DNA from: Natronomonas sp.
Lineage (GTDB): Archaea > Halobacteriota > Halobacteria > Halobacteriales > Haloarculaceae
Length of the DNA: 64,000 nucleotides
Assembly: GCF_028274965.1 (NCBI RefSeq)
Contig: NZ_JAQCNO010000048.1
Coordinates: 117,570 to 181,569 of the forward strand
Reading direction: 5' to 3'
Part shown: one piece after another, positions 47,198 to 55,255 of the stretch
Numbering within the stretch: the stretch's first letter is position 1
Layout of the letters: the number at the start of each line of letters is the position of its first letter
The notes under the pieces: generated by a model
Database searches by the model: none
What the model was told of the DNA's origin: nothing
Seen by the model: only the letters and a program-made list of their open reading frames with translations
Made by a program: the position numbers and the translations under genes

Positions 47198-48118
47198 ATG
47201 AGCAGTCGGCCCCGGAAGCCGGAGTGGCTGAAGTCCCGTCCGCCGAGCGGCGAGCGCTTCACCGAGATCAGATCGACGCTCCGGGATCGGGGGCTTCACA
47301 CGGTCTGCGAGGAGGCGAACTGCCCGAACCTCGGGGAGTGCTGGAGCGGACGGAACGGCCCCGGCACCGCGACGTTCATGCTGATGGGCGAGCGCTGCTC
47401 GCGGGGCTGTAACTTCTGTGACGTCGAGACGGGCGGGATGGAGCCGCTCGACCCCGACGAGCCGGCGTCGGTCGCCGAGGCCGTCGGCGAGATCGGCCTC
47501 GAGTACGTCGTGTTGACCTCCGTCGACCGCGACGATCTGGCCGACGGCGGCGCGGCCCACTTCGCCGAGACGGTCGAGGAAATAAAGCGGCGCGACCCGG
47601 AGGTCCTCGTCGAGGCGTTGATCCCGGACTTCCGGGGCGATCTCGACGCCGTCGAGCGGGTCATCGAGGCGGGGGCGGACGTCGTCGCGCACAACGTCGA
47701 GACGGTCGAACGGCTCCAGTGGCCGGTCCGCGACCGCCGGGCGGGGTACGAGCAGTCGCTCTCGGTGCTCGAACGCGTCGTCGACTCGGAGGCGTACGCG
47801 AAGACGAGTCTCATGCTCGGCGTCGGCGAGTACGACCACGAGGTGTACCGGACGCTGTCGGACCTCTCCGAGATCGGCGTCGACGTCGTCACGCTGGGGC
47901 AGTACCTCCAGCCCTCCCGGTCGCACCTGGAGGTGTTCGAGTACGTACACCCCGACGTCTTCGACGTCTGGAAGCGGGTCGCAGAGGGGGAGTTCGGCTT
48001 TCTGTACTGCGCGTCGGGGCCGATGGTCCGCTCGTCGTTCAAGGCCGGCGAGCTCTTCGTCGAGGCCCTGCTTCGGGACGGCAAAACCGTCTCGGAGGCC
48101 CGCGCCGCCGCCGAGTAG
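47198..48118 (+). CDS. lipA: Lipoyl synthase
   Basis: LipA is a radical SAM enzyme inserting two sulfurs into octanoyl groups on lipoyl domains. The 306-residue protein holds both cluster motifs: CEEANCPNLGEC (C37, C42, C48) and CSRGCNFC (C67, C71, C74), and the closing CASGPMVRSSFKAGEL. The product is needed by the E2 protein encoded 3 kb downstream. The start at 47198 is the family start; a TTTTG box lies about 27 bases upstream. Confidence 0.95.
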   Translation: MSSRPRKPEWLKSRPPSGERFTEIRSTLRDRGLHTVCEEANCPNLGECWSGRNGPGTATFMLMGERCSRGCNFCDVETGGMEPLDPDEPASVAEAVGEIGLEYVVLTSVDRDDLADGGAAHFAETVEEIKRRDPEVLVEALIPDFRGDLDAVERVIEAGADVVAHNVETVERLQWPVRDRRAGYEQSLSVLERVVDSEAYAKTSLMLGVGEYDHEVYRTLSDLSEIGVDVVTLGQYLQPSRSHLEVFEYVHPDVFDVWKRVAEGEFGFLYCASGPMVRSSFKAGELFVEALLRDGKTVSEARAAAE

Positions 48119-48186
48119 GCGACGCCGAGCGCCGACGGGACCCGTGCGGATCACGTTTTTTAGCCGGCGGGCACACACTGTCGTGT

Positions 48187-49223
48187 ATGGACCGGGGCGA
48201 GGGGGTCTCGGCGGACGAGGCGTTCGCGCTGTTGGGCACCGAGACGCGGATACGGATACTGCGGGAGCTCTGGCGGCGGGCCCACGAGGGGGCGGGCGAC
48301 CGGGCGGAGCCGGTCCCGTTCTCGGAGCTGCGAAACGCGGTCGGGGCGCGCGACAGCGGCAACTTCAGCTACCACCTCGACCGTCTCGTCGGCCCGTTCG
48401 TCGAGCGCGCCCCGGAGGGGTACGTCATCCGGCGGGCCGGCACCCACGTCGTCCGGGCGATCCTCGCGGGGACCGTCACCGACGACCCCTCGTTCGGCCC
48501 GTCGAACTCGACGAGACGTGCTACCGCTGTGGGGCCTCGATAACGGTCTCCTACAGCGACGGGCGGCTGTACACGCGCTGTACGGCGTGTGAGGGGGCGA
48601 TCGACGCCGACGGCGGGGCGATCACCACCCACTCGGTGCCGCCGGCCGGGATCGCCGACCGGTCGCTTTCGGGCGTCGTGCGGGCGGCCTGCGTGAACTA
48701 CGTCGCCGAGATCGACCTGTTGTGCGCGGGCGTCTGCCCGGTCTGTGCCGGTCGGGTCGACCCGGAACTGCGGGTCTGTGCGGAGCATTCGGTCCCGGAC
48801 GGCGGGCTCTGTTCGTCCTGCGGGACCGAACCCCGGGTTTCGGCGGCGGCCACCTGCCGGAACTGCCGGTTCCACCGGGTGTTCGTGCCGGTGTTCGCCG
48901 CCCACGACCACCCGGTCGTCGCCGGGGCGCTCACCGATCGGGGCTACGACGCCGCCGCACCGGGCTTTCGGGAGCTGTGCGAGCTGCTCGGGTGGCCGGC
49001 GGAGCCGACGGCCGAGGGGGTGGTGTACGCCGTCCCGTCGCCGGACGACGACCGGGCGGTGCGGGTCGACGCGACGCTGTCGGTGAGCGAGGCGGCGCGG
49101 ACGGGAGAGAGAGTAAAGGGGCGTACGGCGGGCGCATCCCCACCCGGGACCGCGATGGGTCGCCGAGCGCTCGCCGCGTCCGTGCCGTCGTCCGATCCGA
49201 ACATCAGTGTTTTCTGTAACTGA
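48187..49223 (+). pseudogene. ArsR-like HTH / zinc-ribbon regulator split by a frameshift
   Basis: Residues 1-105 (from ATG 48187) are a winged-helix DNA-binding domain: FALLGTETRIRILRELWRR, RDSGNFSYHLDRLVGPFV. At 48500-48501 the reading frame breaks; the other frame continues directly as VELDETCYRCGASITVSYSD, the zinc-ribbon half of the same haloarchaeal family (CYRCG...CTACEG; later CPVCAGR and LCSSCG). Inserting one G (GGCCCG-GTC) would restore one protein of about 345 residues. The last ~35 residues look unlike the family, so the true end may be earlier. Either a real single-base deletion or a sequencing error. A TTTTTTAG promoter box lies 27 bases before the ATG. Confidence 0.75.
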
Positions 49224-49319
49224 GTACAGTCGCCGGCGCGGTACGTCCCCGGTGGTTCGCCCCGACGCAACTACTATGCCGACGGGCGCGAACGTGATTT
49301 ATATGCGAAGGAGGAACCG

Positions 49320-50426
49320 ATGAGCGCGGACCCCGGCGACCGGGTCCGGATACTCGACGAGGACGGGACGGTCGTCGACGGGGCGACGGTGCCGGATCTC
49401 GACGAGGAGACGCTCGTCGAGATGTACCGCACGATGCGGCTCGCGCGTCACTTCGACGAGCGGGCGGTCAGCCTCCAGCGGCAGGGTCGGATGGGGACGT
49501 ACCCGCCGCTGGCGGGCCAGGAGGCCGCACAGGTCGCCAGCGCGATGGCGCTCTCGCCGGACGACTGGATCTTTCCGAGTTACCGCGAGCACGCCGCGTC
49601 GTACGTCCGCGGCGTCGGCCTGGATCGGACCCTCCGGTACTGGATGGGCGACGAGCGCGGCAACGAGCTCACCGGGCTGAACGTGTTCCCGGTCGCGGTG
49701 CCGATCGCAACGCAGGTGCTTCACGCGACGGGCGCAGCGTGGGCTTCAAAGCTCTCCGGCGGCGGGGAGGCGTTCGTCTGTTATTTCGGTGACGGTGCGA
49801 CGAGCGAGGGGGACTTCCACGAGGGGCTCAACTTCGCCGGCGTCTTCGACGTGCCCGCCGTCTTCTTCTGTAACAACAACCAGTGGGCGATCTCGGTGCC
49901 GAGAGAGCGCCAGACGGCCTCGGAGACGCTCGCGGGGAAGGCGGAGGCGTACGGGTTCGAGGGCGTCGTCGTCGACGGGATGGACCCCCTCGCGGTGTAT
50001 CAGGCGACGTCGGACGCGATCGCCGACGCGACCGGCGAGGGGCGCAACGGCGAGGACGGCCGCGCGCGGCCGACGCTCATCGAGGCGGTGCAGTACCGCT
50101 TCGGGGCGCACACGACCGCCGACGACCCCTCCGTGTACCGCGACGACGCGGAGGTCGAACGCTGGAAGCGGAAGGACCCGATCCCGCGGCTCGAGGCGTT
50201 CCTCCGCGGACGGGGGATCGTCGACGACGAGCGGGTCGCGGCGATCGAGGAGTCGGTGCGGGCCGAGGTCGCCGACGCCATCGAGGCCGCCGAGGGAACC
50301 GAACGCCCGAAGCCGGGCGATATGTTCGATCACGTCTACGCCGAGCGCACCGACCGGCTGGCCGAACAGGCCGCCGATCTCGAGGGGCTGTGCGAGCGCC
50401 ACGGCGACGAGGAGCTACTGGAATGA
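49320..50426 (+). CDS. pdhA: 2-oxoacid dehydrogenase E1 component, alpha subunit
   Basis: A 368-residue thiamine-diphosphate enzyme subunit: YRTMRLARHFDERAVSLQRQG, the TPP motif GDGATSEGDFHEGLNFAGVF...CNNNQW, and RFGAHTTADDPSVYR. With E1beta and E2 it decarboxylates a 2-oxo acid and transfers the acyl group to lipoate. Haloarchaea encode several such clusters; the true substrate (pyruvate, branched-chain or other) is not readable. A good ribosome-binding site AAGGAGG (49308-49314) precedes this start, unlike most genes here, so this mRNA has a leader. Confidence 0.92.
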   Translation: MSADPGDRVRILDEDGTVVDGATVPDLDEETLVEMYRTMRLARHFDERAVSLQRQGRMGTYPPLAGQEAAQVASAMALSPDDWIFPSYREHAASYVRGVGLDRTLRYWMGDERGNELTGLNVFPVAVPIATQVLHATGAAWASKLSGGGEAFVCYFGDGATSEGDFHEGLNFAGVFDVPAVFFCNNNQWAISVPRERQTASETLAGKAEAYGFEGVVVDGMDPLAVYQATSDAIADATGEGRNGEDGRARPTLIEAVQYRFGAHTTADDPSVYRDDAEVERWKRKDPIPRLEAFLRGRGIVDDERVAAIEESVRAEVADAIEAAEGTERPKPGDMFDHVYAERTDRLAEQAADLEGLCERHGDEELLE

Positions 50427-51421
50427 GCACGCAGAAACCGGACACCCAGAACCTGACCCTGGTACAGGCCGTCCGCGACGGACTGAAAAGCGAGATGCAC
50501 CGCGACGAGGACGTCCTTGTGCTCGGCGAGGACGTCGGCAAGAACGGCGGCGTCTTCCGGGCGACGGAGGGGCTCTACGAGGAGTTCGGCGAGGATCGCG
50601 TCATCGACACGCCGCTGGCCGAGTCGGGGATCGTCGGGACCTCGATCGGGATGGCCGCCTACGGCCTCCGGCCGGTCCCGGAGATCCAGTTCTCCGGGTT
50701 CATGTACCCCGCGTTCGATCAGATCGTCTCCCACGCCGCCCGGCTCCGGAACCGCTCGCGGGGGCGTTTCAGTTGCCCGATGGTCGTCCGCGCGCCCTAC
50801 GGCGGCGGGATCCGCGCGCCGGAGCACCACTCCGAGTCGAAGGAGGCGATCTACGTCCACGAGGCGGGGCTGAAGGTCGTCGTCCCCTCGACGCCGTACG
50901 ACACCAAGGGGCTGCTCGCCGCGTCGATCCGGGACCCCGACCCGGTGATCTTCTTAGAGCCGAAGCTCATCTACCGGGCGTTCCGCGGGGACGTCCCCGA
51001 GGAGCCTTACACGGTCGAGTTGGGCGAGGCCGCCGTCCGCCGCGAGGGCGCGGACGTCTCGGTGTTCACGTGGGGCGCGATGACGCGGCCGACGCTGTCG
51101 GCCGCCGAGTCGGTCGCCGACGACGGGATCGACTGTGAGGTCGTCGACATGCGGACGCTGTCGCCGATGGACACCGACACGCTGTTGGCGTCCTTCGAGA
51201 AGACCGGGCGGGCGGTCGTCGTCCACGAGGCGCCCAAGACGGGCGGGCTGGCCGGGGAGATCACGGCGACGATCCAGGAGGAGGCGCTGTACTACCAGGA
51301 GGCGCCGATCGAGCGCGTGACCGGCTTCGACGTGCCGTACCCGCTGTACGCCCTGGAGGACTACTACATGCCGGAGGACACGCGGATCGAGGAGGCGATC
51401 AGGGAGACGGTGGCGTTCTGA
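50423..51421 (+). CDS. pdhB: 2-oxoacid dehydrogenase E1 component, beta subunit
   Basis: A 332-residue partner of E1alpha: LVLGEDVGKNGGVFRATEGL near residue 32, RVIDTPLAESGIVGTSIGMA, RNRSRGRFSCPMVVRAPYGGGI and HEAPKTGGLAGEI. Its ATG overlaps the E1alpha stop (ATGA). Binding of TPP occurs at the alpha/beta interface. Confidence 0.93.
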   Translation: MSTQKPDTQNLTLVQAVRDGLKSEMHRDEDVLVLGEDVGKNGGVFRATEGLYEEFGEDRVIDTPLAESGIVGTSIGMAAYGLRPVPEIQFSGFMYPAFDQIVSHAARLRNRSRGRFSCPMVVRAPYGGGIRAPEHHSESKEAIYVHEAGLKVVVPSTPYDTKGLLAASIRDPDPVIFLEPKLIYRAFRGDVPEEPYTVELGEAAVRREGADVSVFTWGAMTRPTLSAAESVADDGIDCEVVDMRTLSPMDTDTLLASFEKTGRAVVVHEAPKTGGLAGEITATIQEEALYYQEAPIERVTGFDVPYPLYALEDYYMPEDTRIEEAIRETVAF

Positions 51422-51422
51422 C

Positions 51423-53090
51423 ATGGTCCGCGAGTTCGAACTCCCCGACGTCGGCGAGGGGCTGACGGAGGCCGAGATCGTCCGCTGGCTCGTCTCGGTC
51501 GGCGACCGGGTGACGGAGGACCAGCCCGTCGCCGAGGTCGAAACGGACAAGGCGGTCGTGGAGGTCCCCGCGCCGGTGAACGGGACGGTCCGGGAGATCC
51601 GCGCCGAGGAAGGCGAGATGGTCCCCGTCGGGACGGTGATCGTCACGTTCGACGTCGACGGCGAAACGGCAGAAGAGACGGCTGACGACGGCCGGGAGGC
51701 GGACGCGGAGACGGGGGACGCGGGAACGGACCCAGGCCCGGACCCGGCTTCGGACTCGGATGCGGACGCGGAGCCGGGATCGGAAGCCGACGACGGACCC
51801 CCGACGGATCGGCGGACGTTCGCCGCCCCCTCGACGCGGCGCTTGGCGCGGGAACTCGGCGTCGATCTCGGCGCGGTCGCGGGCAGCGGGGCGGGCGGAC
51901 GGATCACCGACGGCGACGTCCGGGCCGCCGCCGGAGCCGAGGGCGACGCGACGGCGGACGACGGCTCTTCGGAGACCGACGGGAGGGAAACCGAAACGGG
52001 GACAGAGACGGGATCAGAAGAGGCGCCGAAGCCGGCGACCAGACGGATCGACGACGGCGAGGGGTTCGCGGATGCCGCCGGGAGCGAGGGCCACACTGCG
52101 GCGGACGACGGCGGGGCCGTCGGTCCCGATCCGGCCGATCGCGACCGGACGCTCGCGGCGCCGGCGACGAGGCGGCTCGCCGACGAGGCCGGGATCGACG
52201 TCGACTCGGTGCCGACCGACCGCCGCGAGGACGGCGAGGCGCTCGTCACGCCGGCGGAGATCGACGCGTACGCGGAGGCACAAAAGCGCGCACAGGCGGC
52301 CGACGCCGAGGCCATCGCCGCCGAGACCGCGTCGCCGACGCCGAGCGAGTCGACCGCCGAGGAAAGTGAGGGTGAGAGTGAGGCCGAGAGCGAGGGCGGC
52401 GAGCGGATCCCCTATCGCGGCATCAGGCGGACGATCGGCGAGCGGATGGAGCGCTCGAAGTACACCGCCCCGCACGTCACCCACCACGACGAGGCCGACG
52501 TGACCGCCCTCGTCGAAACGCGGAGCCGGCTCAGAGAGCGCGCCGCCGAGCGCGGCAGCGACCTCTCGTACATGCCGTTCGTGATCAAGGCCGTCGTCGC
52601 CGGGCTCCGGGAGTATCCGATCCTCAACTCCAGACTCGACGAGGAGCGCGAGGAGATCGTGCTCGAAGACGAGTACAACGTCGGCGTCGCAACGGCGACG
52701 GAGGCGGGGCTGATGGTCCCGGTCGTCGAGCACGCCGACCGGAAGGGCCTCCTCGAGATCGCCGACGAGATGGCCGAACTCGTCGCGAAGGCCCGGGATC
52801 GGTCGATCGAGCGCGAGGAGATGCGCGGCGGGACGTTTTCGGTGACGAACTTCGGGGCGATCGGTGGGGAGTACGCGACGCCGATCATCAACTACCCGGA
52901 GACGGCGATCCTGGGGACGGGATCGATCGCCGAGAAACCGCGGGTACTCGACGGGGACGTCGTCGCACGGAAGGTCATGACGCTGTCGCTGTCGATCGAC
53001 CACCGCGTCATCGACGGGGCGGAGGCGGCCCGGTTCACGAACGCCGTCATCGAGTACCTCGAGAACCCGGAGCTGCTGTTATTGGAGTGA
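51423..53090 (+). CDS. pdhC: Dihydrolipoamide acyltransferase (E2) of 2-oxoacid dehydrogenase
   Basis: A 555-residue E2: lipoyl domain with Lys43 in EVETDKAVVEVPAPV, an acidic linker, a peripheral subunit-binding domain at 132-170 (FAAPSTRRLARELGVDL ... GAGGRITDGDV), a second, degenerate copy at 242-284 (LAAPATRRLADEAGIDVDSV), another Glu/Ser linker, and the catalytic domain from 327 with IDHRVIDGAEAARF at the active site. It starts 1 base after the E1beta stop. The E3 (lpd) gene that usually follows in haloarchaea is not here; pcn follows instead. Confidence 0.93.
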   Translation: MVREFELPDVGEGLTEAEIVRWLVSVGDRVTEDQPVAEVETDKAVVEVPAPVNGTVREIRAEEGEMVPVGTVIVTFDVDGETAEETADDGREADAETGDAGTDPGPDPASDSDADAEPGSEADDGPPTDRRTFAAPSTRRLARELGVDLGAVAGSGAGGRITDGDVRAAAGAEGDATADDGSSETDGRETETGTETGSEEAPKPATRRIDDGEGFADAAGSEGHTAADDGGAVGPDPADRDRTLAAPATRRLADEAGIDVDSVPTDRREDGEALVTPAEIDAYAEAQKRAQAADAEAIAAETASPTPSESTAEESEGESEAESEGGERIPYRGIRRTIGERMERSKYTAPHVTHHDEADVTALVETRSRLRERAAERGSDLSYMPFVIKAVVAGLREYPILNSRLDEEREEIVLEDEYNVGVATATEAGLMVPVVEHADRKGLLEIADEMAELVAKARDRSIEREEMRGGTFSVTNFGAIGGEYATPIINYPETAILGTGSIAEKPRVLDGDVVARKVMTLSLSIDHRVIDGAEAARFTNAVIEYLENPELLLLE

Positions 53091-53151
53091 GACGGGGCCC
53101 CGCGACGGTGGCGGCGTCGGGCCGCGTTCGGGCGGGGAACAGATAGGACGA

Positions 53152-53159
53152 TTTTTTAG
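53152..53159 (+). promoter_or_regulatory. TATA box of pcn
   Basis: TTTTTTAG centred about 28 bases before the ATG at 53184; typical for a leaderless transcript. Confidence 0.55.
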
Positions 53160-53183
53160 TGATCGGGCAGAATGAGGGGGTAT

Positions 53184-53927
53184 ATGTTCAAGGCTATCGT
53201 GAGCGCGGACACGCTCGGGGCGGCGCTGGACTCGGTCAGCGTGCTGGTCGACGAGTGCAAGATCCGCCTCGAGGAGGAGGGCCTCACGATCCGTGCGGTC
53301 GACCCGGCCAACGTCGGGATGGTCGACCTCGAGTTGTCCGCGAACGCCTTCGAGTCCTACGAGACCGACGGCGGGATCATCGGCGTGAACCTCGATCGGC
53401 TTGAGGACATCGTCGGGATGGCCGACGCGGGCCAACTCGTCCACCTCGAACTCGACGAGGAGACCCGGAAGCTGCACATCTCGCTGGACGGCTTGGAGTA
53501 CACGCTCGCCTTGATCGACCCGGACTCGATCAGACAGGAGCCCGACCTGCCGGATCTGGATCTCGCCGCCGAGGTCGTCATCGAGGGCAGGGACATCGCC
53601 CGCGCGGTCACCGCCGCCGATATGGTGTCCGACCACATCGCGTTGGGGGTCGACACCGACGCCGAGCAGTTCTACGTCGACGCGGAGGGCGACACCGACG
53701 ACGTCCACCTCGAACTCGACCGGGAGGACCTCATCGATCTCACCGCCGGCGAGGCGCGGTCGCTGTTCTCGCTCGACTACCTGAAGGACATGAACAAGGC
53801 GATCCCGAAGGACGCCGAGGTGACGATGGAACTCGGCGAGGAGTTCCCCGTGAAACTGCATTTCGGCTTCGCGGAGGGCGACGGCCACGTCACGTTCATG
53901 CTCGCGCCGCGCATCCAGAGCGACTGA
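53184..53927 (+). CDS. pcn: DNA polymerase sliding clamp (PCNA)
   Basis: A 247-residue clamp, the exact usual length. [20 protein letters not shown], the interdomain loop ([21 protein letters not shown]) and the C-terminal [13 protein letters not shown] match archaeal PCNA. Trimers encircle DNA and tether polymerases, ligase and nucleases. A longer in-frame start (53172) adds MRGY only; the leaderless promoter supports 53184. Confidence 0.97.
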   Translation: MFKAIVSADTLGAALDSVSVLVDECKIRLEEEGLTIRAVDPANVGMVDLELSANAFESYETDGGIIGVNLDRLEDIVGMADAGQLVHLELDEETRKLHISLDGLEYTLALIDPDSIRQEPDLPDLDLAAEVVIEGRDIARAVTAADMVSDHIALGVDTDAEQFYVDAEGDTDDVHLELDREDLIDLTAGEARSLFSLDYLKDMNKAIPKDAEVTMELGEEFPVKLHFGFAEGDGHVTFMLAPRIQSD

Positions 53928-54067
53928 GGCCCCAAGGCGCGCGGCGCGTTTTTTGATCCGCCCGCGCCCGGCGCCGGGGGGTCGGCCGGCCGTTTCGGTG
54001 CTGCGAACGACCGAGAAGCGGCGGGGCGGTCGAAACCGCGGCTCGTTTCCCGACGGCGAACGTCCGC

Positions 54068-54826
54068 TCAGGCGGACCCGGAGAGGTTGAGTTCGATGAC
54101 GTTGGCCGCCTGTTCGAGGGTCCGCCGGATCGTCGCCTCGGCCTCGCCGGTCGTCACGCGGCTCACCGGCCCGGTGATGCTGATCGCGGCCGGGCGCTCG
54201 CTCGGGACCGACAGCGAGCGGGCGAGACAGGCCATCCCCTCGATGCACTCCTCGCGGTCGTGGGCGATCCCGGTGTCCCTGATCGCCTCGAGCTCCTCGA
54301 ACAGCGCCGCCCGGTCGGTGATCGTGTGCTCGGTCACGGCGGGCAGCCCCCGCCTGTCGACGATCCGCTCGACCCGGTCGTCCGCGAAGGTCGCGAGGAT
54401 GGCCTTCCCGAGCCCCGTCGCGTGGAGGTGGGCGCGGCGCCCGGTCTGGGTGTCGATCTCGACGGCGTCGTCGCCGCGCGAGGTGTGGACGTAGACGCCC
54501 CAGGCGTCCTCGGCGAACATGAGGTTGGCGAGTTCGTCCGTCTCGTCGGCCATCTTCCGGACCTGCGGGCGGGCGGTGTCGTAGACGCCGTCGTAGCGCT
54601 GGGCGTGGCCGCCGAACTCCAGCGTCCGGAGTCCGATCCGGTAGCGATCGCCGCGTTTTGCGACGAGGCCGCTCGTCTCGAGCGTGTTGAGGTGTTTGTA
54701 CACCGTGCTCTTGGCGACCGAGAGGTGCGTCGCGAGTTCGGTGATGCCGGCCTCGCCCCCGAGTTCGACGATCCCCTCGAGCATCCGGACCGAGGTCTCG
54801 GTCGCACGGACGCGGTCGTCGTCCAT
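54068..54826 (-). CDS. IclR-family transcription regulator
   Basis: A 252-residue regulator: N-terminal winged helix (RMLEGIVELGGEAGITELATHLSVAKSTVYKHLNTLE, quoted in parts: GITELATHLSVAKST) and a C-terminal effector domain ending near RPAAISITGPVSR. IclR proteins control sugar and aromatic acid catabolism in haloarchaea. No catabolic genes are adjacent in the same operon, so the target is unknown; autoregulation is common. The AT-rich gap upstream of its start could hold its operator. Confidence 0.9.
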   Translation of the reverse strand: MDDDRVRATETSVRMLEGIVELGGEAGITELATHLSVAKSTVYKHLNTLETSGLVAKRGDRYRIGLRTLEFGGHAQRYDGVYDTARPQVRKMADETDELANLMFAEDAWGVYVHTSRGDDAVEIDTQTGRRAHLHATGLGKAILATFADDRVERIVDRRGLPAVTEHTITDRAALFEELEAIRDTGIAHDREECIEGMACLARSLSVPSERPAAISITGPVSRVTTGEAEATIRRTLEQAANVIELNLSGSA

Positions 54827-55078
54827 GGCTGCGGTTCGGCGTCTCCGCTGATAAGCGTTGTTCGGCCGCGGTCCGGCCGGGCGTTCGCCCCTGGGAAACG
54901 CGGTTCGGTCCCGCGTGATTATCCGTGATATTTCAGTTCCGTGGTAGTATCGCCGCTGCCGGCTAATATCCGAACTTCACCGTTTTCAGCCGCTCTCTGA
55001 TCCCATCCGCGTCGTTCCGCATCGGGAAACATATATTATTCGACATATTAATATGGCTCCGGTGCGTACGGTCTGTTG
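54827..55078. other. AT-rich intergenic region
   Basis: About 250 bases with no convincing gene, with clear AT enrichment around 55030-55055 (repeated ATATTA units) unlike the surrounding DNA. It holds the promoter regions of the IclR gene (leftward) and of a tiny ORF (rightward). A 27-codon frame on the minus strand (54963-55046) is probably not a gene. A TTAATAT box at 55048-55054 sits about 28 bases before the ORF start. Confidence 0.6.
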
Positions 55079-55198
55079 ATGACAGAAAAGAGCCAACCTG
55101 CCGACGACGAACTGCTCCGACTGAAGGACAACCCCCGACACGACGACCTGAAGAAGGCCCGTCGCCCGGTCGATCGACTCCTCGAGTTGTTCCGGTAA
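55079..55198 (+). CDS. Putative 39-residue protein of unknown function
   Basis: A short ORF, MTEKSQPADDELL... ending VDRLLELFR, highly charged (Asp, Glu, Lys, Arg) with haloarchaeal-like composition and a helix-forming end. A TTAATAT box about 28 bases upstream would give a leaderless transcript. It does not resemble a family I know. It could be a real small protein, or the remnant of a larger gene. Confidence 0.4.
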   Translation: MTEKSQPADDELLRLKDNPRHDDLKKARRPVDRLLELFR

Positions 55199-55255
55199 TC
55201 GAGCGGTCGGGCGTCCGCGCGGTGGGACTCGTTGCCCGCGCGATGCGGCGCTGTT

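Noticed and set aside
47117..48178. N-terminal extension of the helicase frame across lipA
   Set aside because: The extension is antisense to lipA and has no protein-like character; GTG 47116 gives a normal helicase start.
49215..49230. CTGTA/TACAG palindrome upstream of the E1alpha gene
   Set aside because: Only 5-base arms; overlaps the end of the frameshifted gene and could be chance.
54963..55046. 27-codon minus-strand ORF in the AT-rich gap
   Set aside because: Very short, no promoter at a fitting distance, and overlaps the likely promoter of the opposite ORF.
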